A stretch of DNA of 64,000 nucleotides from Pseudomonas sp. B21-023 (GTDB lineage Bacteria > Pseudomonadota > Gammaproteobacteria > Pseudomonadales > Pseudomonadaceae): NCBI RefSeq assembly GCF_024749165.1, contig NZ_CP087190.1, positions 952,001 through 1,016,000 of the forward strand, in the 5' to 3' direction. How positions within the stretch are numbered: position 1 is the stretch's first letter; every line of letters starts with the position of its first letter. Below are positions 16,214-24,847 of the stretch, piece after piece. The notes below the pieces were generated by a model. The model made no database searches and had not been told where the DNA came from. It worked only from the letters and a program-made list of their open reading frames with translations. The position numbers were made by a program, and so were the translations under genes.

Positions 16214-18616
16214 ATGAAGTTCACCCCGCGTTGCGTCTCGCTCTGGTTCGGCCTCTGCAGCTTGTCCGCCGTGGCCGTCGCGCCCCCTGCCGTGGCCGCC
16301 CAGCAGAGCCAGGTCTATGCCTTCGCCCAGCCCAGCCAGCCGCTGGCCCAGGCACTCAACGCCTTCAGCCGTACCACCGGGCAGAGCGTGGTCTATACCC
16401 TGACGCTACCGGACCTGCGGGCCCCGGCGCTGAACGGCACCTTCGACGCCGACCAGGCGCTGCAGCAGTTGCTCGGCAACTCGGGCCTGGCCTGGCGCCG
16501 CCTCGACGCCCGCACCCTGACCCTGGAGCCGGTCGACACCTCCGGCGCGCTGAACCTGCAGGCCACCACCATCAACTCGCAACTGGACGACTACAGCTAC
16601 CAGCCGCCGGCCAGCGCCTCGATCATGCGCGGCCAGGGCGCGACCCTGGATATCCCGCAGGCCGTGAACGTGGTTCCGGCCCAGGTGATCCGCGACCAGG
16701 CACCGCGCAACCTGGACGATGCGTTGTACAACGTCAGCGGCATCACCCAGGGCAACAACTTCGGCGGTACCGCCGACACCGTGATGAAGCGTGGCTTCGG
16801 CGACAACCGTGACGGCTCGATCATGCGCGACGGCATGCCGATCGTGCAGGGCCGCGCGCTCAATGCCAGTACCGAACGGGTCGAGGTGCTCAAGGGCCCG
16901 GCCTCGCTGTTGTACGGCATCCAGGACCCGGGCGGGGTGATCAACGTGGTCAGCAAGCGCCCGCAACTTGCGCAGTACAACACCCTGACCCTGCGCGGCT
17001 CGACCTACGGCAGCGGCAAGAACGGCAGCGGCGGCGGCCTGGACAGCACCGGTGCGCTGGGGGAGAGCAACCTGGCCTATCGCCTGATCGTCGATCACGA
17101 GGATGAGGACTACTGGCGCAACTTCGGCGTGCACCGCGAATCGCTGGTGGCGCCGTCGCTGGCCTGGTATGGCGAGGACACCCAGGTGGTGCTGGCCTAT
17201 GAGCACCGCGAGTTTCGCTACCCGTTCGACCGCGGTACCGCCTTCGGCAGCGACGGCCATCCACTGAATATTCCTGCCACCCGCCGCCTGGACGAGCCGT
17301 TCAACGATATGGAAGGGCGCTCCGACCTGTACCGCCTGGAGGTCGATCATCAGTTGGACGATGCGTGGAAGCTGCACGTCGGCTACAGCTTCAACCGCGA
17401 GACCTACGACGCCAGCCAGGTGCGCGTGACCGGCGTGGATGAAAGCCAGGGCACGTTGTCGCGCAGCATCGACGGCACCCGGGGCGCCCTGAGCCGCGAC
17501 CAGTTCGCCACCTTCAGCCTCAACGGCAGCGTCGAGCTGGCGGGCATGCGCCACGACCTGGTGGTCGGTGTCGATCACGAGGACCGCAAGGTCTACCGCG
17601 CCGACCTGATCCGCCAGAACAGCCGCTCGACCTTCAGCTACCTGAACCCGGTCTATGGCCGCGAAGTGGAAGGCACCAGCGTGCGCGCCAGCGACAGCGA
17701 CCAGACCGACAAGCTGCGCACCGATTCGCTGTTCCTGCAGGACGCCTGGCACCTGGACGAGCACTGGATCCTGGTGGCCGGCGGGCGTTTCCAGCAGTAC
17801 GACCAGTACGCCGGCCGTGGCCGGCCGTTCAATGTCAACACCGACACCCGCGACCAGACCTGGGTGCCCCATGCGGGCGTGGTGTACAAGGTCGATGACC
17901 AGCTGTCGTTCTATGGCAGCTACAGCGAGTCGTTCAAGCCCAACTCGACCATCGCACCGCTGAGCATCGGCGGTGGCCGCACCCTGACCCTGGACTCTGG
18001 GATCGCGCCGGAGAAGGGCAAGTCCTGGGAGCTGGGGGCCAAGCTCGACGTGCCGGGCGCGGTGAGCGGTACCCTGGCGCTGTTCGACATCACCAAGCGC
18101 AACGTGCTGGTGGCCGATGGCGACACCCAGCCGGGGACCATTCTCTACAGCAACGCAGGGGAAGTCCGCTCACGGGGTGTCGAGCTGGACCTGACCGGCC
18201 AACTCAGCGAGCGCTGGAGCCTGATCGGCGCCTATGCCTTCACCGACGCCGAGGTCACCAAGGACCCACAGCTCAAGGGCAACCGCCTGCAGAACGTCGC
18301 GCGTCACAGTGGCTCGCTTTCGGCGGTATACGACTACGGCAGCCTGTTCGGCGGTGATCGCCTGCGCCTGGGGGCAGGTGCGCGCTACGTGGGTGAGCGT
18401 GCGGGCAACGCGACAAACGACTTCGACATGCCGGCCTACACCGTGGCCGATGCCTTCGCCAGCTACGAAACCAAGCTGGACGAGCACAAGGTGCGCTTGC
18501 AGTTGAACGTGAAGAACCTGTTCGACAAGGTGTACTACAGCTCGGCGGTGAACCGTTACTTCGTCGCCGTGGGGGATGCGCGGCAAGTCAGCCTGTCGAG
18601 CACCTTCGAGTTCTGA
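16214..18616 (+). CDS. TonB-dependent siderophore receptor with STN signalling domain
   Basis: An 800-residue outer-membrane receptor. The order is signal peptide (about 1-29, ending AVAAQQ), an STN domain (about 33-105, YAFAQPSQPLAQALNAFSRT), a plug (about 135-260, with QAVNVVPAQVIRDQAPRNLD and IQDPGGVINVVSKRP), then a barrel ending SLSSTFEF. This is the FpvA/FoxA/FiuA class of siderophore receptors that signal through FecR-type proteins. The ligand cannot be told from sequence; hydroxamate siderophores are typical of the class. The sigma and anti-sigma genes upstream and the PepSY reductase further upstream complete a signalling, uptake and iron-release unit. Confidence 0.9.
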   Translation: MKFTPRCVSLWFGLCSLSAVAVAPPAVAAQQSQVYAFAQPSQPLAQALNAFSRTTGQSVVYTLTLPDLRAPALNGTFDADQALQQLLGNSGLAWRRLDARTLTLEPVDTSGALNLQATTINSQLDDYSYQPPASASIMRGQGATLDIPQAVNVVPAQVIRDQAPRNLDDALYNVSGITQGNNFGGTADTVMKRGFGDNRDGSIMRDGMPIVQGRALNASTERVEVLKGPASLLYGIQDPGGVINVVSKRPQLAQYNTLTLRGSTYGSGKNGSGGGLDSTGALGESNLAYRLIVDHEDEDYWRNFGVHRESLVAPSLAWYGEDTQVVLAYEHREFRYPFDRGTAFGSDGHPLNIPATRRLDEPFNDMEGRSDLYRLEVDHQLDDAWKLHVGYSFNRETYDASQVRVTGVDESQGTLSRSIDGTRGALSRDQFATFSLNGSVELAGMRHDLVVGVDHEDRKVYRADLIRQNSRSTFSYLNPVYGREVEGTSVRASDSDQTDKLRTDSLFLQDAWHLDEHWILVAGGRFQQYDQYAGRGRPFNVNTDTRDQTWVPHAGVVYKVDDQLSFYGSYSESFKPNSTIAPLSIGGGRTLTLDSGIAPEKGKSWELGAKLDVPGAVSGTLALFDITKRNVLVADGDTQPGTILYSNAGEVRSRGVELDLTGQLSERWSLIGAYAFTDAEVTKDPQLKGNRLQNVARHSGSLSAVYDYGSLFGGDRLRLGAGARYVGERAGNATNDFDMPAYTVADAFASYETKLDEHKVRLQLNVKNLFDKVYYSSAVNRYFVAVGDARQVSLSSTFEF

Positions 18617-18636
18617 CGCCAACCGATGATGGGCGG

Positions 18637-18661
18637 CGTGGGAGCGGGCTGGCCCCGCGAT
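18637..18661. repeat. Single REP element
   Basis: One REP unit (GTGGGAGCGGGCTGGCCCCGCGAT) between the convergent receptor and AraC-type genes. Confidence 0.6.
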
Positions 18662-18673
18662 AGCGCCCGGCAG

Positions 18674-19549
18674 TCAGGCGCAGAACGCCGCCCGATACTC
18701 CCCCGGCGTCGCTCCCAACGCCTGGCGAAACCGGTTGCTGAAGTGACTGGCACTGGCAAACCCGCACAGCAGCGCCACTTCGCCCAGGGGCAGCGTGCCC
18801 ATGCGCAGCAGGTGACACGCCTTTTGCAGCCGTCGGGCCAGCAGGTACTGATGCGGCGGCAGACCGAAGCTTGCGCGGAACATCCGCGCGAAGTGGTATT
18901 CGGACAGGTTGCAGCGCAGCGCCAGCTCGCCCAGCGTCAGCGCCTGGTCCAGGTGGGCCTCGATAAAGTCCACCAGTTGTCGGCGCTGGTGCGGCGCCAA
19001 GCCGCCCTTGAGTTTGAGCCCTTGGCGCAGGCCGGCCTGATTGAGCACGGCGTGGTCGATGATGTCATGGGCCAGGCTGCTGGCCAGCAGGCGCTCGCCG
19101 GGTTCGGCCCAGTCCAGGCCGATCAGCTGGCGAAAGCGTGCGGCCTGTTGCGGGTCGTCGAGGAAGGTCGCCTCGTGCAGCTGCATTTCACGCGGCTCGC
19201 GGTCCAGCAGGCGGGTGCAGCCAAGGGCGAACTGCTGTTCGCTGATGTACAGGTGGGCCAGGCGGATCGTGCCGTTGACCACCCAGTTGGACTCATGGCC
19301 GGCCGGCATGATGCATAGCTTGCCCGGCGCGCCCTTGTCGGCCGGGCGCTGGCGGCGGAAGGTACCGGTGCCGTCGGCGATGTAGCACGACAACGTGTGG
19401 TGGCTGGGCGCCTGGTAGTCGCGGGCGTCGTCGCGGTTGCTCCACAACGCCGCCGCCAGCCCGTCGCCCAGGTGCGCGCTCAGCTCCAGCCGGGCGTGGG
19501 GCGAGGCATGCATGGCGTTGAAGACTTGCAGGTGGTCGAGTGCGGGCAT
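18674..19549 (-). CDS. AraC-family transcriptional regulator
   Basis: A 291-residue regulator. The N-terminal part (about 30-120) is a cupin-like sensing domain of the kind found in AraC proteins. The C-terminal 100 residues carry the two helix-turn-helix motifs: LTLGELALRCNLSEYHFARMFRASFG and LPLGEVALLCGFASASHFSNRFRQALGATPGEYR. The ATG at 19549 follows AGGAG at 6 nt; the much longer open frame upstream has no support. It is divergent from the EamA transporter, 252 bp away with a REP pair between, so it may or may not control it. The effector is unknown. Confidence 0.88.
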   Translation of the reverse strand: MPALDHLQVFNAMHASPHARLELSAHLGDGLAAALWSNRDDARDYQAPSHHTLSCYIADGTGTFRRQRPADKGAPGKLCIMPAGHESNWVVNGTIRLAHLYISEQQFALGCTRLLDREPREMQLHEATFLDDPQQAARFRQLIGLDWAEPGERLLASSLAHDIIDHAVLNQAGLRQGLKLKGGLAPHQRRQLVDFIEAHLDQALTLGELALRCNLSEYHFARMFRASFGLPPHQYLLARRLQKACHLLRMGTLPLGEVALLCGFASASHFSNRFRQALGATPGEYRAAFCA

Positions 19550-19688
19550 GGGAGACTCCTCTGAAGGCCATCGTACTGCGGCGCGGGCGGGAAGGCAGCT
19601 GGCCGAAGAGGAAAAGCGCAAGTTTATGCAAGCGTGGGAATCAGGGCGCGGTAAACACTCGTAGTCCTGGCGAGGGCTGCGCCCTCGA

Positions 19689-19758
19689 ATCGCTGGCAAG
19701 CCAGCTCCCACAAGGTAAAGGCATGTGCTGTTCCTGTGGGAGCTGGCTTGCCAGCGAT
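19689..19758. repeat. REP pair
   Basis: Arms 19689-19712 and 19735-19758 are perfect inverted 24-bp copies of the variant ATCGCTGGCAAGCCAGCTCC. It lies between the divergent AraC and EamA genes. Confidence 0.88.
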
Positions 19759-19801
19759 GGGCCGCGAAGCGGCCCCAAGTCGACTGTCTGGAGGAATGCC
19801 C

Positions 19802-20701
19802 GTGAACCTGTCGCTCTACCTGCTCACCGTCCTGATCTGGGGCACCACCTGGATCGCCCTGAAATTGCAACTGGGGGTAGTCGCCATCCCGGTGTCGATT
19901 GTCTACCGCTTCGCCCTGGCCGGGTTGATCCTGTTCGTCTTGCTGCTGCTCACCCGCCGCCTGCAGCCGATGAACCGCCGGGGCCATCTGGTGTGCCTGG
20001 CCCAGGGCCTGTGCCTGTTCTGCGTCAACTTCATGTGTTTCCTCACCGCCAGCCAGTGGGTCGCCAGCGGCCTGATCGCCGTGGTGTTCTCCACCGCCAC
20101 CCTGTGGAACGCGATCAATGCACGGATCTTCTTCGGCCAGAGGATCGCCGCCAATGTGCTTGGCGGCGGGGCCATGGGGCTGCTGGGCTTGGGGCTGCTG
20201 TTCTGGCCGGAGCTTTCCCATCATGCCGCCAGCCGCGAAACCCTTTATGGCCTGGGCTTGGCGCTGCTTGGCACGTTGTGTTTCTCCGCAGGCAACATGC
20301 TTTCCAGCGTGCAGCAGAAGGCCGGGCTCAAACCCATGACCACCAATGCCTGGGGCATGGTTTACGGCGCGTCAATGCTGGCGGGGTATTGCCTGCTCAG
20401 GGGGATCCCCTTCGATATGGAGTGGAACACGCGTTACATAGGCTCGCTGCTGTATCTGGTGATCCCGGGCTCGGTGATCGGTTTTACCGCCTACCTCACC
20501 CTGGTCGGGCGCATGGGGCCGGAGCGGGCCGCCTACTGCACTGTGCTGTTCCCGCTGGTGGCGCTGAACGTGTCGGCGTTTGCAGAAGGCTATGAGTGGA
20601 CTGCACCAGCCCTGCTGGGACTGGTCGCGGTGATGGCGGGAAATGTGCTGGTGTTTCGCAAGCCGTCGCAACGTACGCAGAGTGCCCTGGCCAGAAGCTA
20701 G
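19802..20701 (+). CDS. EamA/DMT-superfamily transporter
   Basis: A 299-residue inner-membrane protein with ten predicted helices, organised as two EamA repeats. It starts LSLYLLTVLIWGTTWIALKL, typical of drug/metabolite exporters. GTG at 19802 is preferred because GGAGG lies 8 nt upstream; the ATG at 19796 has the same GGAGGA touching it, which is too close. Substrate unknown; relatives export amino acids, nucleosides or drugs. Confidence 0.88.
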   Translation: MNLSLYLLTVLIWGTTWIALKLQLGVVAIPVSIVYRFALAGLILFVLLLLTRRLQPMNRRGHLVCLAQGLCLFCVNFMCFLTASQWVASGLIAVVFSTATLWNAINARIFFGQRIAANVLGGGAMGLLGLGLLFWPELSHHAASRETLYGLGLALLGTLCFSAGNMLSSVQQKAGLKPMTTNAWGMVYGASMLAGYCLLRGIPFDMEWNTRYIGSLLYLVIPGSVIGFTAYLTLVGRMGPERAAYCTVLFPLVALNVSAFAEGYEWTAPALLGLVAVMAGNVLVFRKPSQRTQSALARS

Positions 20702-20784
20702 TCCGGCACAACTGATATTTTTAGCAGGTGCGGCCAGCCAGCGGGTGACTAGACTAGCCCAGGGGCGACAGACTGGGGAGCGCA

Positions 20785-22305
20785 ATGGCCGTTTCGGCAA
20801 TCTTGGATCATCGACTGTCTCGCAGGGACGTTTGGCTGTTGTGTCTCATGGCGATCGGGCTGCACGTCCTGCCCCTGGTGCTGGCAGACCTGGCCTACAT
20901 CGACGATGTCTGGCGATCTCAATTGGCGGGGCAGTTGCAAGACCCGGGTGATTCCTGGACGGGTCAGGGCCGGGTGTTGGCTGACGTGCTGCATGGTGGG
21001 CTGGGGTTCGGCAATGCGACGCCGAACCTTTACCCACTGCCGTTGCTGCTGGCAATGGTGGTGGCCGCCAAGGCATTGTCGGATTTGGCATTCCACTACT
21101 TCGAGGCACCCACAGGTACGGCACTGCTAGTGGTCTTGCCCCTTTGGTACAACCCCTTCTTCCTGCAGAACCTGTCCTACCAGTACGACGGGGCCGTGAT
21201 GGCGCTGGCCCTTGCCGCGAGTGTCATGGCCATCACGCAAGGGACACGGCACCGGTGGGGCGCAGGCCTGGCGATGGTGCTGATTGCGGCGGCGGCCAGC
21301 CTTTATCAGGTCAGTGTCAATGTCTTCGCGGGGTTGTGTTGCATCGAAGTCATTCGTCAGGTCGCCGCGCATGCACCCCTGAAGCAGGTGGTACGGCAGT
21401 TGGCGCAGCGTACGGTTCAGTTGCTGGGTGGCGTCCTGCTGTACTTGCTCACGGGATATCGACTCATTGATGTTCCTCGCTCGGCGCTGCTCCCCCTGGA
21501 CCACGCATGGCCGGGAACCCTGGCGCGTCGCCTGCAGATGGCCTTCGAGCATGTGGGGTTGTTGGCAACGGCCGGCACGGCCTGGCTGTTCCTCATGCTC
21601 GGCGGCCTGGCTGGCGCGACGCTGGTGCTGTGCTCCTGTCAGGTGCTACGCAGTGCGCGCCCGGTGATGTCGAGGGTGGCGCTGTTGACGTTGATTTGGT
21701 TCTCTGTCGTGGCGCTTATGCTACTGGTGCCGGGCATGTCGCTGCTGTTCGACCATTACAACCAAGGCGCGCGATTGTTGATGGGGGTGGGGCCCGCCAT
21801 GGTGCTGGTGATGTTGCTGGCACATGAGCGGCTTGCTGGCCTGCATGCACGACTGGCCTGGGTCACCGCCATGCCCCTGGTGTTCATGCTGTCTTTTTCT
21901 TATGCCTATGGGCGGCTGCTGGTGGCGCAAAAGGAAGTGGAGCGGGTGATGACCTTCAGTATCGCGCAAGCCATCCAGTCCAACCCCGCGTTGTATGGCG
22001 CCAAGCGTTTCTACATCCTTGGCCATGACAGCCGTCAAGTGTGGTTGCCCGCCGGCAGTGGTTCGTTCCAGGCCATGCCGGCCTTGAGGTATGTGTTCGC
22101 CATTGGTTACCAGGTGCTTCCCGAAATGATGCCGAGAGTGGGCATGACGACTTTCGGCAGCCACCCGCCCCTGCAAAGAGCGCAAGTATTGGTGTCCAGC
22201 CCTCAGCCCCAAGTGGATGGAAAGTTCTTTGCCATTCATCGGGTAGAGGACGTCGGCTACGTGTTGATGAAGCCGATTCTCGACGCAGAGGCCTTCCATA
22301 AATGA
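20785..22305 (+). CDS. GtrII-type glucosyltransferase/glycosyltransferase membrane protein
   Basis: A 506-residue polytopic protein with about ten hydrophobic segments and a large soluble C-terminus (about 395-506). The N-terminal YIDDVWRSQLAG supplies the acidic pair expected of GT-C enzymes using lipid-linked sugars, and the overall pattern matches GtrII serotype-converting glucosyltransferases. It would add a glucose-type residue to O antigen or another surface glycan in the periplasm. The stop overlaps the next ATG (ATGA). By eye the third-position GC is lower than in neighbouring housekeeping genes, as is common for surface-glycan cassettes. Confidence 0.78.
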   Translation: MAVSAILDHRLSRRDVWLLCLMAIGLHVLPLVLADLAYIDDVWRSQLAGQLQDPGDSWTGQGRVLADVLHGGLGFGNATPNLYPLPLLLAMVVAAKALSDLAFHYFEAPTGTALLVVLPLWYNPFFLQNLSYQYDGAVMALALAASVMAITQGTRHRWGAGLAMVLIAAAASLYQVSVNVFAGLCCIEVIRQVAAHAPLKQVVRQLAQRTVQLLGGVLLYLLTGYRLIDVPRSALLPLDHAWPGTLARRLQMAFEHVGLLATAGTAWLFLMLGGLAGATLVLCSCQVLRSARPVMSRVALLTLIWFSVVALMLLVPGMSLLFDHYNQGARLLMGVGPAMVLVMLLAHERLAGLHARLAWVTAMPLVFMLSFSYAYGRLLVAQKEVERVMTFSIAQAIQSNPALYGAKRFYILGHDSRQVWLPAGSGSFQAMPALRYVFAIGYQVLPEMMPRVGMTTFGSHPPLQRAQVLVSSPQPQVDGKFFAIHRVEDVGYVLMKPILDAEAFHK

Positions 22306-22670
22306 GCCTGGTACGTTTCAACCGTTACGCGCTGATTGGCGTCGGCAACACGCTGATCCATTGGCTGACCTTCCTGCTCCTCCACCTGCTTGTGGGCTTG
22401 TCGCAAGGGGCGAGCAACCTGCTGGCGTTTCTGTTGGCGGCGAGCGTGTCCTACTTCATGAATGCCCACTACACCTTTGCCGTCAGAGCTCGCACGAGAC
22501 GCTACCTGATGTTCCTTTCTGGCATGAGCTGCCTGAGCCTGGCTCTGGGTGCGTTTTCTGACTTTGCCCGTCTGTCTCCATGGTTGACCTTGGTGACCTT
22601 TTCGATGGTCAGCCTTATTGTCGGGTATGCCTTTTCACACACCGTGGTGTTCAAGAGGAGGGACCTGTGA
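22302..22670 (+). CDS. gtrA: GtrA-family flippase
   Basis: A 122-residue membrane protein with four helices. It begins [20 protein letters not shown] and ends [17 protein letters not shown], the standard GtrA ends. It is thought to flip undecaprenyl-phosphate-glucose across the inner membrane. It overlaps the gene before and the gene after by 4 bp each, so all three are one translational unit. Confidence 0.9.
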   Translation: MSLVRFNRYALIGVGNTLIHWLTFLLLHLLVGLSQGASNLLAFLLAASVSYFMNAHYTFAVRARTRRYLMFLSGMSCLSLALGAFSDFARLSPWLTLVTFSMVSLIVGYAFSHTVVFKRRDL

Positions 22671-23605
22671 ACATTACCTTGGTGGTGCCGTTGTTCAACG
22701 AACAGGAAACCCTGGAGCGCTTCTACCAGACGGTGCGGAGCGAACCTTCGTTGCAGGGTAAGACCGTGGAGATCGTCTTCGTCAACGACGGCAGCACCGA
22801 CGACACCGAAGCCATCTGCGCCGAGCTGGCGGCTAGGGACGAGTGGGTCACGTCGATCACCTTCTCGCGCAACTTCGGCAAGGAGTCGGCGTTGTTCGCG
22901 GGGCTGGAGCATGCCGAAGGCGACGCGGTGGTGCCAATCGATGTCGACCTGCAAGACCCCATTGAGGTTGTCGCGCAGATGATCGAGCGCTGGCAGGGCG
23001 GCGCCGACGTGGTGCTGGCCAAGCGCCGCAGCCGGCTGGCCGATACGCGGTTCAAACGGTGGACGGCGGGGCTCTACTATCGTCTGCACAACGCCATCGC
23101 TGCGTTGCCGATCGAAGAGAACGTCGGCGATTTCCGCCTGCTCGACCGCAAGGTGGTCGCTGCCATCCGGCAGATGCCGGAGCAGCAGTTGTTCATGAAG
23201 GGCGTGCTGTCGTGGGTGGGGTTCCGTACCGAGATCATCGAGTACGACCGCCAGGAGCGGGCGGCGGGCAATAGCAAGTTTGGCTTCTGGCGCCTGTGGA
23301 ACCTGGCACTGGACGGTATTACCTCGTTCAGCACGGTGCCGCTGCGGCTATGGACCTACATCGGTGGCGGTGTGTCGTTGTTCGCCCTGCTGTACGCGGC
23401 ATTTCTGGTGCTGGACAAGTTGCTGTTCGGCAACGACTTGCCGGGGTACCCGTCACTGATGACGGCGATTCTGTTCCTTGGCGGGGTGCAGTTGATCGGG
23501 ATTGGCATCCTGGGCGAGTACATCGGGCGGATCTACCAGGAAACCAAGCACCGGCCCCGCTATGTTGTACGCAAGGTACTGGGGCGGCGTAGCCAACCCC
23601 AGTAG
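22667..23605 (+). CDS. gtrB: GtrB-type glycosyltransferase, family 2 (bactoprenol glucosyl transferase)
   Basis: A 312-residue enzyme that would transfer glucose from UDP-glucose to undecaprenyl phosphate on the cytoplasmic side. It has a GT-A fold with [11 protein letters not shown] at the N-terminus, [10 protein letters not shown] (about 36), and the DXD-like IDVDLQDP (about 88). Two C-terminal membrane helices (about 232-256 and 268-292) precede the typical [19 protein letters not shown] end. The start is GTG at 22667 within GTGA, with GAGGAGG upstream. It works with GtrA and the glucosyltransferase in the same operon. Confidence 0.92.
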   Translation: MNITLVVPLFNEQETLERFYQTVRSEPSLQGKTVEIVFVNDGSTDDTEAICAELAARDEWVTSITFSRNFGKESALFAGLEHAEGDAVVPIDVDLQDPIEVVAQMIERWQGGADVVLAKRRSRLADTRFKRWTAGLYYRLHNAIAALPIEENVGDFRLLDRKVVAAIRQMPEQQLFMKGVLSWVGFRTEIIEYDRQERAAGNSKFGFWRLWNLALDGITSFSTVPLRLWTYIGGGVSLFALLYAAFLVLDKLLFGNDLPGYPSLMTAILFLGGVQLIGIGILGEYIGRIYQETKHRPRYVVRKVLGRRSQPQ

Positions 23606-23610
23606 GCTCT

Positions 23611-23634
23611 ATCGCGGGGCAAACCCGCTTGCAC
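23611..23634. repeat. Single degenerate REP element
   Basis: ATCGCGGGGCAAACCCGCTTGCAC resembles one REP arm with two changes. It lies in the convergent gap between gtrB and the dehydrogenase gene. Confidence 0.45.
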
Positions 23635-23653
23635 AAACCTCGTGATTGGGCTT

Positions 23654-24628
23654 TCAGCTTTGCCACACCTGCGGATTCACCAGGTCCTGCGGTCGCTCGC
23701 CCAGCAAGGCCGAGCGCAGGTTGTCGATGGCCCGGTTGGCCATGGCTTCGCGAGTCTCGGCAGTGGCCGAGCCGATGTGCGGCAGGGTCAGGGCGTTGGG
23801 CAGCTTGAACAGCGGCGAATCGCCGAGCGGTTCTTTCTCGTACACGTCCAGGCCGGCGCCGCGAATGGTCCCTTCCTGCAGTGCCTCGACCAGTGCCGCT
23901 TCGTCCACCACCGGGCCACGGGCGATGTTGACCAGGAACGCGCTGGGTTTCATCAGCTTCAGCTCGCGGGCGCCGATCAGCTTGCGGGTGGCGTCGGACA
24001 GCGGCACCACCAGGCAGACGAAATCGGCTTCTGCCAACAGCTCATCCAGGCTGCGGAACTGCGCGCCCAACTCCTGTTCCAGCGCGGCCTTGCGGCTGTT
24101 GCCGGTGTACAGCACCTGCATGTTGAAACCGAAACGGCCACGCCGGGCGATGGCCGCGCCGATGTTGCCCAGGCCGACGATGCCCAGTTTCTTGCCGTGC
24201 ACATCGCTGCCGAACTGCGCCGGGCCGACGGTGGCCTGCCAGTGGCCCGCCTTGGTCCAGGCGTCCAGCTCGGCGGTGCGCCGGGCACAACCCATGATCA
24301 GGGCGAAGCCCAGGTCGGCGGTGCTTTCGGTGAGCACGTCGGGGGTGTTGGTCAGGGCGATGCCGCGCTCGTTGAAGTAGTCCAGGTCGTAGTTGTCGTA
24401 GCCGACCGAGACGCTGGACACCACCTCCAGCTTGCCCGCGCCTTCGAGCTGCGCCCGGCCCAGCTTGCGGCCAACGCCGATCAGGCCGTGGGCCTCGGGC
24501 AGCGCTTCGTTGAACTGGGCGGCGATGTCGCCCAGCTTGGGGTTGGGCACGATCACGTTGAAGTCGTGTTGCAGGCGCTCGGCCATGGCCGGGGTGATGC
24601 GGCTGAAGGCCAGGACGGTCTTTTTCAT
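23654..24628 (-). CDS. ghrB: D-2-hydroxyacid dehydrogenase (glyoxylate/2-ketogluconate reductase type)
   Basis: A 324-residue NAD(P)-dependent dehydrogenase. The Rossmann motif is GIVGLGNIGAAIARR (about 149). The catalytic Arg lies in VNIARGPVVDE (about 235), Glu in DVYEKEPL (about 265) and His in LPHIGSAT (about 283), all intact. Length and sequence fit GhrB/TkrA enzymes, which reduce glyoxylate, hydroxypyruvate or 2-ketogluconate. The ATG at 24628 has GAGAAG upstream; the six-residue longer reading was rejected. No kgu genes are adjacent, so the physiological substrate is open. Confidence 0.9.
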   Translation of the reverse strand: MKKTVLAFSRITPAMAERLQHDFNVIVPNPKLGDIAAQFNEALPEAHGLIGVGRKLGRAQLEGAGKLEVVSSVSVGYDNYDLDYFNERGIALTNTPDVLTESTADLGFALIMGCARRTAELDAWTKAGHWQATVGPAQFGSDVHGKKLGIVGLGNIGAAIARRGRFGFNMQVLYTGNSRKAALEQELGAQFRSLDELLAEADFVCLVVPLSDATRKLIGARELKLMKPSAFLVNIARGPVVDEAALVEALQEGTIRGAGLDVYEKEPLGDSPLFKLPNALTLPHIGSATAETREAMANRAIDNLRSALLGERPQDLVNPQVWQS

Positions 24629-24690
24629 CGGGCTGCTTCTCTGCAAGGTGCAAGGACGGGGTCTGCGCAGAGGGGGCCGCGTTGCGGCCC

Positions 24691-24753
24691 ATCGCGGATA
24701 AATCCGCTCCTACAGGAAACTCATGACCCTGTAGGAGCGGATTTATCCGCGAT
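24691..24753. repeat. Inverted repeat pair (REP-like, second core type)
   Basis: Arms 24691-24716 and 24728-24753 are perfect inverted 26-bp copies with core GCGGATAAATCCGCTCCTAC. The core differs from the GGCAAGCC family seen elsewhere in the window. It lies upstream of ghrB. Confidence 0.85.
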
Positions 24754-24799
24754 AGAGGGCCAAGCCCTCTCATGAACCTCTCTGCCAGACGCTGAAATC

Positions 24800-24820
24800 A
24801 ATGGTTAGCAACCTACCATT
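24800..24820. promoter_or_regulatory. Imperfect dyad upstream of ghrB (possible operator)
   Basis: AATGGT and ACCATT flank 9 nt in AATGGTTAGCAACCTACCATT. It sits between the end of the LysR gene and the repeat upstream of ghrB. No regulator can be assigned. Confidence 0.25.
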
Positions 24821-24847
24821 GTCCCCCGCCCGAATGCACCGGCTTTT

